Origin: Candidatus Electrothrix communis
Lineage (GTDB): Bacteria > Desulfobacterota > Desulfobulbia > Desulfobulbales > Desulfobulbaceae
Length of the DNA stretch: 64,000 nt
Direction of reading: 5' to 3'
Assembly: GCA_030644725.1 (NCBI GenBank)
Contig: CP130629.1
Coordinates: forward strand, 2,334,795-2,398,794
Part shown: positions 57,415-64,000 of the stretch, piece after piece
How positions within the stretch are numbered: the stretch's first letter is position 1
Layout: each line of letters begins with the position of its first letter
The notes under the pieces: generated by a model
What the model was told of the DNA's origin: nothing
Seen by the model: only the letters and a program-made list of their open reading frames with translations
The model's database searches: none
Made by a program: the position numbers and the translations under genes

Positions 57415-58710
57415 TTAATCCTTGAGACAACGGACAGAGAAGCCGCCTGCGCGGAAGTGGGTGTTCACGGCGGCGTAGCCGCTAACGAAGTGCAAGAAGC
57501 GGGCGGCGGAACCGTCGACCGTACTGCTCCAGTAGTAGCCGGGGATGCCTGGCTTGTTGAGTATACCGTCGCTGTAGGAGCGATACCCCCCCACAACAAG
57601 CTTCAGGGGTGAATCGAAAAGAGCACTTCCGGTGGCTCCATATTGATCGATCTCCGCCTGCCACTCCGTTTCTGTTGGTAATCGGAAACCGGTGGGACAG
57701 GGGTTGTTAATGCCATCAAGGCCCTGCCACATATTGTTGTTTTGCCCGTCTCGCCAGTCCCAATTAGGGCCTCCTCCACCAGGCACAGCGATGAATTCAT
57801 CATGACCCGGAACATCTGTTGGGCTGAGCGTGGTAGTTGTCTGCGGGGTTGGATCATGATGAGACCGTTTCTCATGCCCGTCCGTCAGACGGCCCCACTG
57901 ATATAAATCGCCGTAGGCTGCTGTGTCGGTCAAAGATGTGGCCACCTGACGGGCCCCCAGATTGCGGTCCATCCACACTTGGCCGGTACCGGAGGTTACG
58001 GTGGGCACTTCGGATGTGAACGAAACCCACTTCGTGCCGTTGCAGCCCTCAAAATCACTGCCGCTCCAGCGTATTTTGCCCGCACCCGCCGCATCGCACG
58101 TATCCGTCGTGCTATGCATCTTAATTTCTCCATCCACATCTAACTTCGCACCCGGAGTCGCGGCACCGGCCCCAATGCCCACATCCACTGTCGCGGTCAC
58201 TTTACCGGTTCCGTCTGTCCATGAGCTGGTGCCCGCAGGGCTGGGATCACCTTTGTCGCCCTTTACGCCAGGTGTTCCTGAATCACCTTGATCACCCTTT
58301 ACACCGGTCGCACCCTGAACACCTTGCTCACCAGTATCACCTTTCGCACCGGTCGCTCCCTGAACTCCCTGCTCACCGGCATCACCCGTGCCCCCCTTCA
58401 CCGCCATAAGGCTCCAGTGATCTGGGTCATCTGAAGGGATCAACGCCAGTGACGACTCATGATCCTTCACGCAAATGTAACTGCTGCCATCGAACAGCAT
58501 CCCATCCCCGATTGCGTACTGAAAATTCTCCTCGCCGCGCCACGCGCCGGTCCAGAAAATAGACGCCCCGACATAAGTTTTACTACCCAGCGGAATCACC
58601 ACCACCTTCTCAGCCCGCACCGTCGGGGCGGCCAACACCAGGGAAGCCAGACATAGGGCCGTGACCATACTCTTTTTTTCATTTCTTCCAAATCCGTCCG
58701 CTGTTCTCAT
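57415..58710 (-). CDS. Secreted collagen-like protein with Fib_succ_major C-terminal domain
   Basis: 431 residues. A signal peptide (ending PTVRAEK), a short beta region, then about 55 residues of Gly-X-Y repeats (GEQGVQGATGAKGDTGEQG type), a linker with DVGIGAGAATPGAKLDVDGEI and a C-terminal domain of the Fibrobacter succinogenes major paralogous type (VWMDRNLGARQVA, YQWGR, CPTGFRLPTETEW, YYWSSTV, FSVRCLKD). Such proteins are usually exposed at the cell surface. The start is fixed by AAGGAG eight bases before the ATG at 58710. The role is inferred as adhesion or a surface layer, not shown. Confidence 0.85.
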   Translation of the reverse strand: MRTADGFGRNEKKSMVTALCLASLVLAAPTVRAEKVVVIPLGSKTYVGASIFWTGAWRGEENFQYAIGDGMLFDGSSYICVKDHESSLALIPSDDPDHWSLMAVKGGTGDAGEQGVQGATGAKGDTGEQGVQGATGVKGDQGDSGTPGVKGDKGDPSPAGTSSWTDGTGKVTATVDVGIGAGAATPGAKLDVDGEIKMHSTTDTCDAAGAGKIRWSGSDFEGCNGTKWVSFTSEVPTVTSGTGQVWMDRNLGARQVATSLTDTAAYGDLYQWGRLTDGHEKRSHHDPTPQTTTTLSPTDVPGHDEFIAVPGGGGPNWDWRDGQNNNMWQGLDGINNPCPTGFRLPTETEWQAEIDQYGATGSALFDSPLKLVVGGYRSYSDGILNKPGIPGYYWSSTVDGSAARFLHFVSGYAAVNTHFRAGGFSVRCLKD

Positions 58711-59438
58711 TTTGTTTTCTCCTTATTTTTTTCTGAATCGATCCAACCCTACGCCACGCCGCTTGTTTTAAAATTGACGTTCTTCCCCGCTACGAATTAC
58801 ATATTTTTAAGAACTTGGCATGAAGTCTCTCCTGGATTAAAGTAATCAAATTTACAACCTCCTTTTTTGGGCTATATACTATATGTATCCTCTCAAAAAC
58901 TCAGGAATTTTCCGCTAGCGTAATCCTTCTAATGTATAAATTCAATCACTTCCGATACAGAAAATGTCGTCAAACATGCTTTACCCTAGATTTTGGAAAG
59001 ATAGTTAAAGTATACCCACTCAATCTTGAGCAATAATAAATTAAAATATTAGCTAGATACAATCTAAACTATACGGAATTAGTGCTGACTTATCAGCTCG
59101 GGATTAATTTTCACCTCTACTTGCACCACACTGTAACACCTGCGCAAACAATAATGACTATACCACCATGCCCCAAAGGGGCTCTATATCAGCTCGGGGT
59201 AACACCCCGAGTCGCAAGACGAGGAGGCTCATTTACTCTACGTAACTAGCAATAAAAAACTTGCTACTCTTGACGTAATACGACAAAGAGGTGTATAATT
59301 AGATCTGAAAAAATATATCCTTTTTTATTAAATAATTAACTAATTTTTCTTCCTCTCATCTGGCTGTCTGAAAAAATATATCCTTCTTACAGCACCAACT
59401 GGTGAATCCCAACTGACAGTTTTTCCCTCAGAACAAAA
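58711..59438. other. Non-coding gap with small repeats
   Basis: About 730 AT-rich bases. A perfect hairpin (CTCGGGGT-AAC-ACCCCGAG) lies near 59192-59210, and TATCAGCTCGGG occurs twice (about 59092 and 59188). No gene is supported. Confidence 0.5.
59304..59385. repeat. 19-base direct repeat upstream of the periplasmic repeat protein
   Basis: TCTGAAAAAATATATCCTT at 59304-59322 and 59367-59385, spaced 63 bases start to start. This is about six helical turns, a possible regulator-binding pair. Confidence 0.7.
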
Positions 59439-60059
59439 ATGAAAAAAAATCTCGTTTTATCCCTGCTCCTGCTCTTATCATTTTCCCAAATGACAACAAC
59501 AGCATACGGAGAAATCGTCAGCAAAATTATTGATTGGTCAAAGAAAAAAACGTGGTCACTCACATCGGTTCCTCGTGATTTTGCTGCCTCTTTTGACAAA
59601 AAGAAAATATTCATCCTGGAAGAGGACAACAAGGTCCGTGTTTATGCAAATACCTATAACGGCAACCGACTGGGCATAATCGATGTTCCTCCGACGACCG
59701 TTGCTATCGACATCGCCCCACGCGGAGGAATGCTCTACCTCATTGATAGCGACAAAACCTACACAGCGATAGAGATCACCTATAAGAAAAAAGACGACTC
59801 CATCGTGGACTGGGTAGTGAAACACACTTGGAAAACCGAAGCCCGCCCCATCGACATCGCCCAGTCGTTTGATAAAAAATACGCTTTTATCCTGGAGAGC
59901 GACAGTAAAGTGCATATTTACTCTCTCACCGGTGAAAGACAAAAAGTATTTTCTGTTTCCCCGGGTACGCTTGCCATTACCGTTCCGTCCAGAAAAAGGA
60001 CCCTCTGTCTTATTGATCGCAACGCAAGGTATAAATCCGTACAGCTCCGACTACCGTAA
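59439..60059 (+). CDS. Periplasmic beta-propeller-like repeat protein
   Basis: 206 residues with a signal peptide (ending AYGEI). The mature part has two similar units: VPRDFAASFDKKKIFILEEDNKVRVYA...VAIDIAPRGGMLYLIDSDKTYTAIEI and RPIDIAQSFDKKYAFILESDSKVHIYS...LAITVPSRKRTLCLIDRNARYKSVQL. The units resemble blades of a short beta-propeller. The same unit heads the DsbA-fusion gene just downstream. No enzymatic motif. The 374-base gap to the next gene shows no further feature. Confidence 0.65.
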   Translation: MKKNLVLSLLLLLSFSQMTTTAYGEIVSKIIDWSKKKTWSLTSVPRDFAASFDKKKIFILEEDNKVRVYANTYNGNRLGIIDVPPTTVAIDIAPRGGMLYLIDSDKTYTAIEITYKKKDDSIVDWVVKHTWKTEARPIDIAQSFDKKYAFILESDSKVHIYSLTGERQKVFSVSPGTLAITVPSRKRTLCLIDRNARYKSVQLRLP

Positions 60060-60433
60060 TCCTGCAACCCCTTATAAATCCACACATATTAACAACAAGA
60101 ATTGCGCCACCAAGAAGGAAAGGATGCTCATCTTCTCGACTTTGACGTAAAAAACGGAAAACTCCTGAAAAAGCAAGTGCCTTGCTTGCATAATATTTTT
60201 CCGGAGAGTATATTACGCAAACGACTCTGTCCAACAGATGCAGTAAGCTAAAAAATCGGCTTTATCGACTGAACGCAGACGAAATGCCGCATGCACCTGT
60301 TGACGACCTTCCGGGCTGCCGCAATCAGTCGTTTATCGACCCTGTTTATCGTTCCAAAAAGAACGAGAGCCCCAGTCCCGACGAAACGCACCGAATCTAA
60401 CTACCTAATCAACCAAAAAATAAAGGAGAAAAG

Positions 60434-61296
60434 ATGAAGAAAACCTTAACATTATGTACTCTACTACTCTTATCATCAAGCCAAGTTCTGGCTGAGGATA
60501 CGCCTGCCAAATCCAGCACCACCCTGATCACCTCCCCCCTGTCCACGTGGCGGATGAATGTTACGCCGGTTGACTTTGCCCAGTCATTGGATAACAAATT
60601 GGTTTTTGTCCTAGGCGACGACAGCAAGGTACATATATACGCCTCTGCTGACGGTGCTGAACTGGGGTCTGTCCCTGTTGCGAAAGAAACCGTTGCCATT
60701 GATATTGCTCCTCGCGGCGAGATGCTCTTCCTGGTGGACAGCAATAAGAAGTATACCGCTCTGGATATCTCCTTTGCCCAGGATATCGACACAGCCGGTT
60801 CTCCGTTTATCGGCAAAGAGGGCGCGCCGATCAGTCTGGTTGTCTTCTCTGATTTTCAATGCCCGTTCTGCAGCAAAGTTCAACCGCTGCTGGATGAGAT
60901 CCTGAAAAAAAATCCTGAAAAACTCAAAATCGTTTTCAAACATCTTCCGCTCCAAATGCATAAGCAGGCCAAACCCGCTGCACTGGCCTCTATCGCAGCC
61001 CATGAGCAGGGAAAATTCTGGCAGATGCATGATGCGCTCTTTGCTGTCACGCCTAAAAAACTGAACAAAGAAACCATTGAGAAGGCGGCCAAGGATATCG
61101 GCCTGGACATGGAGAAATTCCAAAAGATCTAGCCAGCCCATCTGTTCAGGCAAAACTGAAAAAAGATATGGTTGATGCGGGTAAAGCCGGTGTCGGCGGA
61201 ACCCCCACCCTCTTCATCAACGGACGCCAGGTCAAAGGTCGGGGAGCCAATGTTCTCCAAGAGATGATCGACCAGGAATTGGCCCCTAAAAAATAA
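60434..61296 (+). pseudogene. Fusion of a repeat unit to a DsbA-like thiol oxidoreductase, one apparent frameshift
   Basis: A signal peptide (ending QVLAED), one blade-like unit (TPVDFAQSLDNKLVFVLGDDSKVHIYA...AIDIAPRGEMLFLVDSNKKYTAL), then a DsbA/thioredoxin_4 domain with the active site CPFC in FSDFQCPFCSKVQPLL. The frame is lost at 61122-61125, a run of four bases; adding one base restores QKDLASPSVQAKLKKD and the cis-Pro loop GVGGTPTLFING, giving 287 residues. The product would be a periplasmic disulfide enzyme. Neighbours suggest that the repeat module was shared between two adjacent genes by duplication. Confidence 0.75.
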
Positions 61297-61317
61297 ACAA
61301 AACAAGACTCTAAAGCT

Positions 61318-62298
61318 TTGCGTACTTCCCAAAAGCTCACCGGAGAAACCGAGCAGAACCTGAACTTTGACGACTATGCTGTTGCTCAGGTTCTGTTCGG
61401 CATGCATAATCATAACCTGAAGACTGTTGAACAGGTCGTCGGGGTGCAGATTTATGATCGGGGTAATACCCTGAACATCACCGGCAAAGGGCATGCTGTC
61501 CAGTTGGCCACATCCTTGCTCACTCAACTCTATGACCTTGTTCGAAAAGGCTATCCTGTCTTCAGTCAGGACATCGTCTTTGGGATTAAAATCCTGGAAT
61601 CTTCTCCATCAGCCTCTTTGGCAGAAATCTTTTTGGACAGGGTCTGCATCACTGCCCAGAAAAGAATTATTTCTCCCAAAAGTGTCCATCAGAAAAACTA
61701 TATCGAGGCTATCCGCACAAACGATATTGTTTTCGGGATTGGTCCGGCCGGAACCGGCAAGACCTATCTGGCCGTGGCTATGGCGGTCTCGGCCTTGGCT
61801 TCGGAATTGGTCCAGCGTATTATCCTCACTCGTCCGGCTGTGGAGGCTGGCGAAAAACTCGGCTTTCTGCCCGGCGATCTGGCCCAGAAGGTTGATCCCT
61901 ATCTCCGCCCTCTGACCGATGCACTGAACGATATGATGGGCAGTGAAAAGGTTGCTGATCTGATCGAACAGGGAGTAATTGAGATTGCGCCCCTGGCCTT
62001 TATGCGGGGCAGAACCCTGAATAACGGCTTTGTGATTTTGGATGAGGCGCAAAACACCACCAGCGAGCAGATGAAGATGTTCCTGACCCGAATCGGCTTT
62101 GATGCCAAGGCGGTGATCACCGGAGACATCACCCAGGTTGACCTGCCCGGCAAGCAGGCCTCAGGGCTGGTAGAGGCAAGTCAGCTCCTCAAGGGAATCG
62201 ACGGTATTGGGTTCTCTCATTTTGACCATAATGATGTTGTCCGCCATCCCTTGGTGCAGAAAATCATTCAGGCATATGACGGGCAGGCAAAGAAGTAA
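61318..62298 (+). CDS. phoH: PhoH-family ATPase
   Basis: 326 residues. Walker A is GIGPAGTGKTYLAVAMA and Walker B is NGFVILDEAQNTT, with LTRPAVEAGEKLGFLPGDL between, all typical of PhoH/YbeZ proteins. The family is linked to ribosome and RNA metabolism. The first possible start is TTG at 61318 without a clear ribosome site, in frame 21 bases after the DsbA gene stop. An ATG within GMHNHN (61402 or so) would lose the conserved N-terminal domain, so TTG is preferred. Confidence 0.88.
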   Translation: MRTSQKLTGETEQNLNFDDYAVAQVLFGMHNHNLKTVEQVVGVQIYDRGNTLNITGKGHAVQLATSLLTQLYDLVRKGYPVFSQDIVFGIKILESSPSASLAEIFLDRVCITAQKRIISPKSVHQKNYIEAIRTNDIVFGIGPAGTGKTYLAVAMAVSALASELVQRIILTRPAVEAGEKLGFLPGDLAQKVDPYLRPLTDALNDMMGSEKVADLIEQGVIEIAPLAFMRGRTLNNGFVILDEAQNTTSEQMKMFLTRIGFDAKAVITGDITQVDLPGKQASGLVEASQLLKGIDGIGFSHFDHNDVVRHPLVQKIIQAYDGQAKK

Positions 62299-62482
62299 TC
62301 AAGCTCTGCTGGTCACCCTCGGTGCCTGCTTTCCTCGCTCTTCCTGCCCCTGCCCTCCTCCCTTTTCTATCTACCTTCCCTATTATATATCTATTACAGC
62401 CCCCTCCTTGACAAGGAGTATCTCGTTGTAACACGGTGTGGATAGCTTGTTATTTCCCTTTCCATAAAGGCCGGAAAGCTGT

Positions 62483-62504
62483 ATTGTACAATTATAAGTA
62501 CAAT
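62483..62504. promoter_or_regulatory. Operator-like inverted repeat of the YefM/YoeB pair
   Basis: ATTGTAC-N8-GTACAAT, containing TGTACA at 62485-62490. YefM antitoxins are known to bind palindromes with a TGTACA core at their own promoter, so this fits autoregulation. Confidence 0.6.
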
Positions 62505-62533
62505 TCAGTAACCAATAAAAGGGGGAAGAACGT

Positions 62534-62794
62534 ATGGATTCGATAAATTACAGTGAACTGCGGGCAAATCTCAAGACAACAATGGACCGCGTCAGCAAGA
62601 ACCATGAGCCTGTTATCATTACGCGCTAAAATCGCAGCAATTTAGTTTTGCTTTCTTATGAAGATTACTCGGCAATCGAAGAAACAGCGTATCTACTTCG
62701 CTCACCAAAAAATGCCAAAAGACTCCGCGAAGGCATTACAAGTTTCAATGAAGGAAATGGACTGGAACGAGAGCTCATTGAGGTTGATGAATGA
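62534..62794 (+). pseudogene. yefM: YefM-type antitoxin interrupted by an in-frame TAA
   Basis: The frame reads MDSINYSELRANLKTTMDRV ... HEPVIITR, then TAA at 62627-62629, then NRSNLVLLSYEDY...EETAYLLRSPKNAKRL, the usual YefM continuation. Most family members have Gln (CAA) here, so a C to T change would explain it. The full length would be 86 residues. It overlaps yoeB by four bases. Not a homopolymer event. Confidence 0.75.
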
Positions 62795-63044
62795 AGATCA
62801 TCTTTCATCCGAACGCCTGGGAGGATTATTTGTACTGGCAGAAAGAAAACAAGAAGATCTTAAAAAAATCAATACGCTGATAAAAGACATACAAAGAACA
62901 CCGCAGAGCGGATTGGGTAAGCCAGAGCCTCTCAAATTTGATTTTTCCGGCTTCTGGAGTCGCCGGATTGACCACGAACATCGTCTTGTTTATCGCGTAG
63001 AAGAACAGGAACTGCATATTCTTTCCTGTCGGCTGCATTATTAA
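62791..63044 (+). pseudogene. yoeB: YoeB-type toxin, one apparent frameshift
   Basis: An mRNA interferase of the YoeB/Txe family: MKIIFHPNAWEDYLYWQKEN then, after a run of seven A (62862-62868), KINTLIKDIQRTPQSG...GKPEPLKFDFSGFWSRRIDHEHRLVYRV and the terminal HILSCRLHY. One added base gives the normal 84 residues. The catalytic Glu, Arg and His regions are kept. It cleaves mRNA at the ribosomal A site in known members. Confidence 0.75.
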
Positions 63045-63082
63045 ATCTTTGAGTTCCCTTCTCCACACCAACTCACGAAGCT

Positions 63083-63859
63083 ATGAAAACCATCCTCGAA
63101 ATAAACAATCTGCGCAAGACCTTTGCCGATTTCACAGCAGTTAACGGTATCAACCTGGAAGTTAAGGCCGGGGAAATTTTCGGTTTCCTGGGACCCAACG
63201 GGGCAGGCAAAACCACTACCATCAAGATTTTGGCAGGCCTCCTCCAACCGGATAGCGGAAGCGTGACCATCAACGGTAATTCTCTAGCAGAGCAGCCTCT
63301 TATCTGCAAGCAGGATACCGGCTATGTCCCGGATCGCCCCTGGCTTTTTGAGAAGCTCACCGGCGGGGAATATCTCAAATTTGTGGCCAGCCTCTATAAT
63401 CTTCCCGAAGAGCAATTTAATGCCACCGCCCCGAAATATCTGGATATGTTCGATCTCGGCAAATGGGAGGATCATCTCATTGAAAGCTACTCGCACGGGA
63501 TGCGTCAGAAGCTGATCATGACCTCGGTCTTCATGCTCAATCAGCCTCTACTCATTATTGATGAGCCCATGGTCGGCCTGGACCCCAAATCCGCTCGTAT
63601 TGTCAAGGAGTTATTTAAGAGAAAAGCAGAAGAAGGGAGCACTATTTTTCTCTCCACCCATTCCTTGGAAATCGCGGAAGAACTCTGTCATCGTATCGCC
63701 ATCATCACCAACGGCACCTTGCATATCATTGGGACAATGGAGGAACTCCGGAAAAAGGCGGGGAGAGAAAATCAGGATATTGATCTTGAAGAAATCTTTT
63801 TGGAGCTTACCGGGGCTTGGGAGATGCAGCAGGTTATTGCGGCGCTTAAGGAAGAGTGA
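63083..63859 (+). CDS. ABC transporter ATP-binding protein
   Basis: 258 residues. Walker A GPNGAGKTTT, signature YSHGMRQKL, Walker B LLIIDEPMVGLD, H-loop STHSLE. It looks like an ABC-2 type exporter ATPase (CcmA/YhaQ kind); the permease would lie beyond the window. The remaining 140 bases hold a family A-like palindrome remnant (63931-63945). Confidence 0.9.
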   Translation: MKTILEINNLRKTFADFTAVNGINLEVKAGEIFGFLGPNGAGKTTTIKILAGLLQPDSGSVTINGNSLAEQPLICKQDTGYVPDRPWLFEKLTGGEYLKFVASLYNLPEEQFNATAPKYLDMFDLGKWEDHLIESYSHGMRQKLIMTSVFMLNQPLLIIDEPMVGLDPKSARIVKELFKRKAEEGSTIFLSTHSLEIAEELCHRIAIITNGTLHIIGTMEELRKKAGRENQDIDLEEIFLELTGAWEMQQVIAALKEE

Positions 63860-64000
63860 AATGGGGTAGAGACGTATCCGGTCTTTACATATAGCATCTC
63901 TATGTAACTTTTTTCTTGAGTAATTTAACAGGGCACGCCCCTATTATTATTTCGAAGAGGAATCGCGAAGGTATGTTGCGAGAGCACGACAGGAAAAAAT

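Overview
The window looks like chromosomal DNA of a Gram-negative anaerobe of the Desulfobulbales, plausibly a cable-bacterium relative. Support: a multihaem c-type cytochrome, a tig-clpP-clpX-lon block, dnaG-rpoD-dprA, an acetyl-CoA synthetase, collagen-like proteins with a Fibrobacter-type C-terminal domain, PilJ-like secreted proteins and many dispersed palindromes. The taxon is inference; no rRNA is present.

Layout. 0.1-1.6 kb: a pentahaem cytochrome whose frame is crossed by one in-frame TGA followed by a hairpin, a strong selenocysteine candidate. 1.6-6.3 kb: aldo/keto reductase, OleC, a RhuM-like protein and an HD protein. 6.5-8.9 kb: an IS91-family element (tyrosine recombinase plus HUH transposase). 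8.9-15.9 kb: accessory region with a secreted PilJ-like protein, DEDD exonuclease, YwbE, GalT-like enzyme, an AT-rich island holding a SLATT-type protein beside a large membrane protein, and a GNAT gene flanked by repeats. 16.0-21.6 kb: Fic protein, then a four-gene operon of a radical SAM/SPASM enzyme, a small protein ending in five Gly and sixteen Asn, a GIDE-like membrane protein and a polytopic membrane protein; this looks like an undescribed peptide-modification (RiPP-like) locus. 22-31.5 kb: D,D-carboxypeptidase, DUF3352-like protein, MFS exporter, and an operon oleA - lipoprotein - oleB - dgkA - zupT - outer-membrane protein. OleA, OleB and the distant OleC would make long-chain olefins from two fatty acyl-CoAs. 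32-42 kb: two tandem PilJ-like proteins, dprA, rpoD, dnaG, an M28 peptidase, a small HD hydrolase and an aminotransferase. 43-57 kb: acs, hrpA (with palindromes inserted in frame), three tRNAs, lon, clpX, clpP, tig. 57-64 kb: collagen-like surface protein, two related periplasmic repeat proteins (one fused to a DsbA domain), phoH, a damaged YefM/YoeB pair and an ABC ATPase.

Nine apparent frameshifts (transposase, recombinase x3, the AT-rich membrane protein x2, tig, the DsbA fusion, yoeB) can each be repaired by adding one base to a homopolymer run. This points to homopolymer under-calling in the assembly rather than true decay, so these genes may be intact in the organism. The in-frame TGA of the cytochrome and the TAA of the antitoxin are not of this kind.
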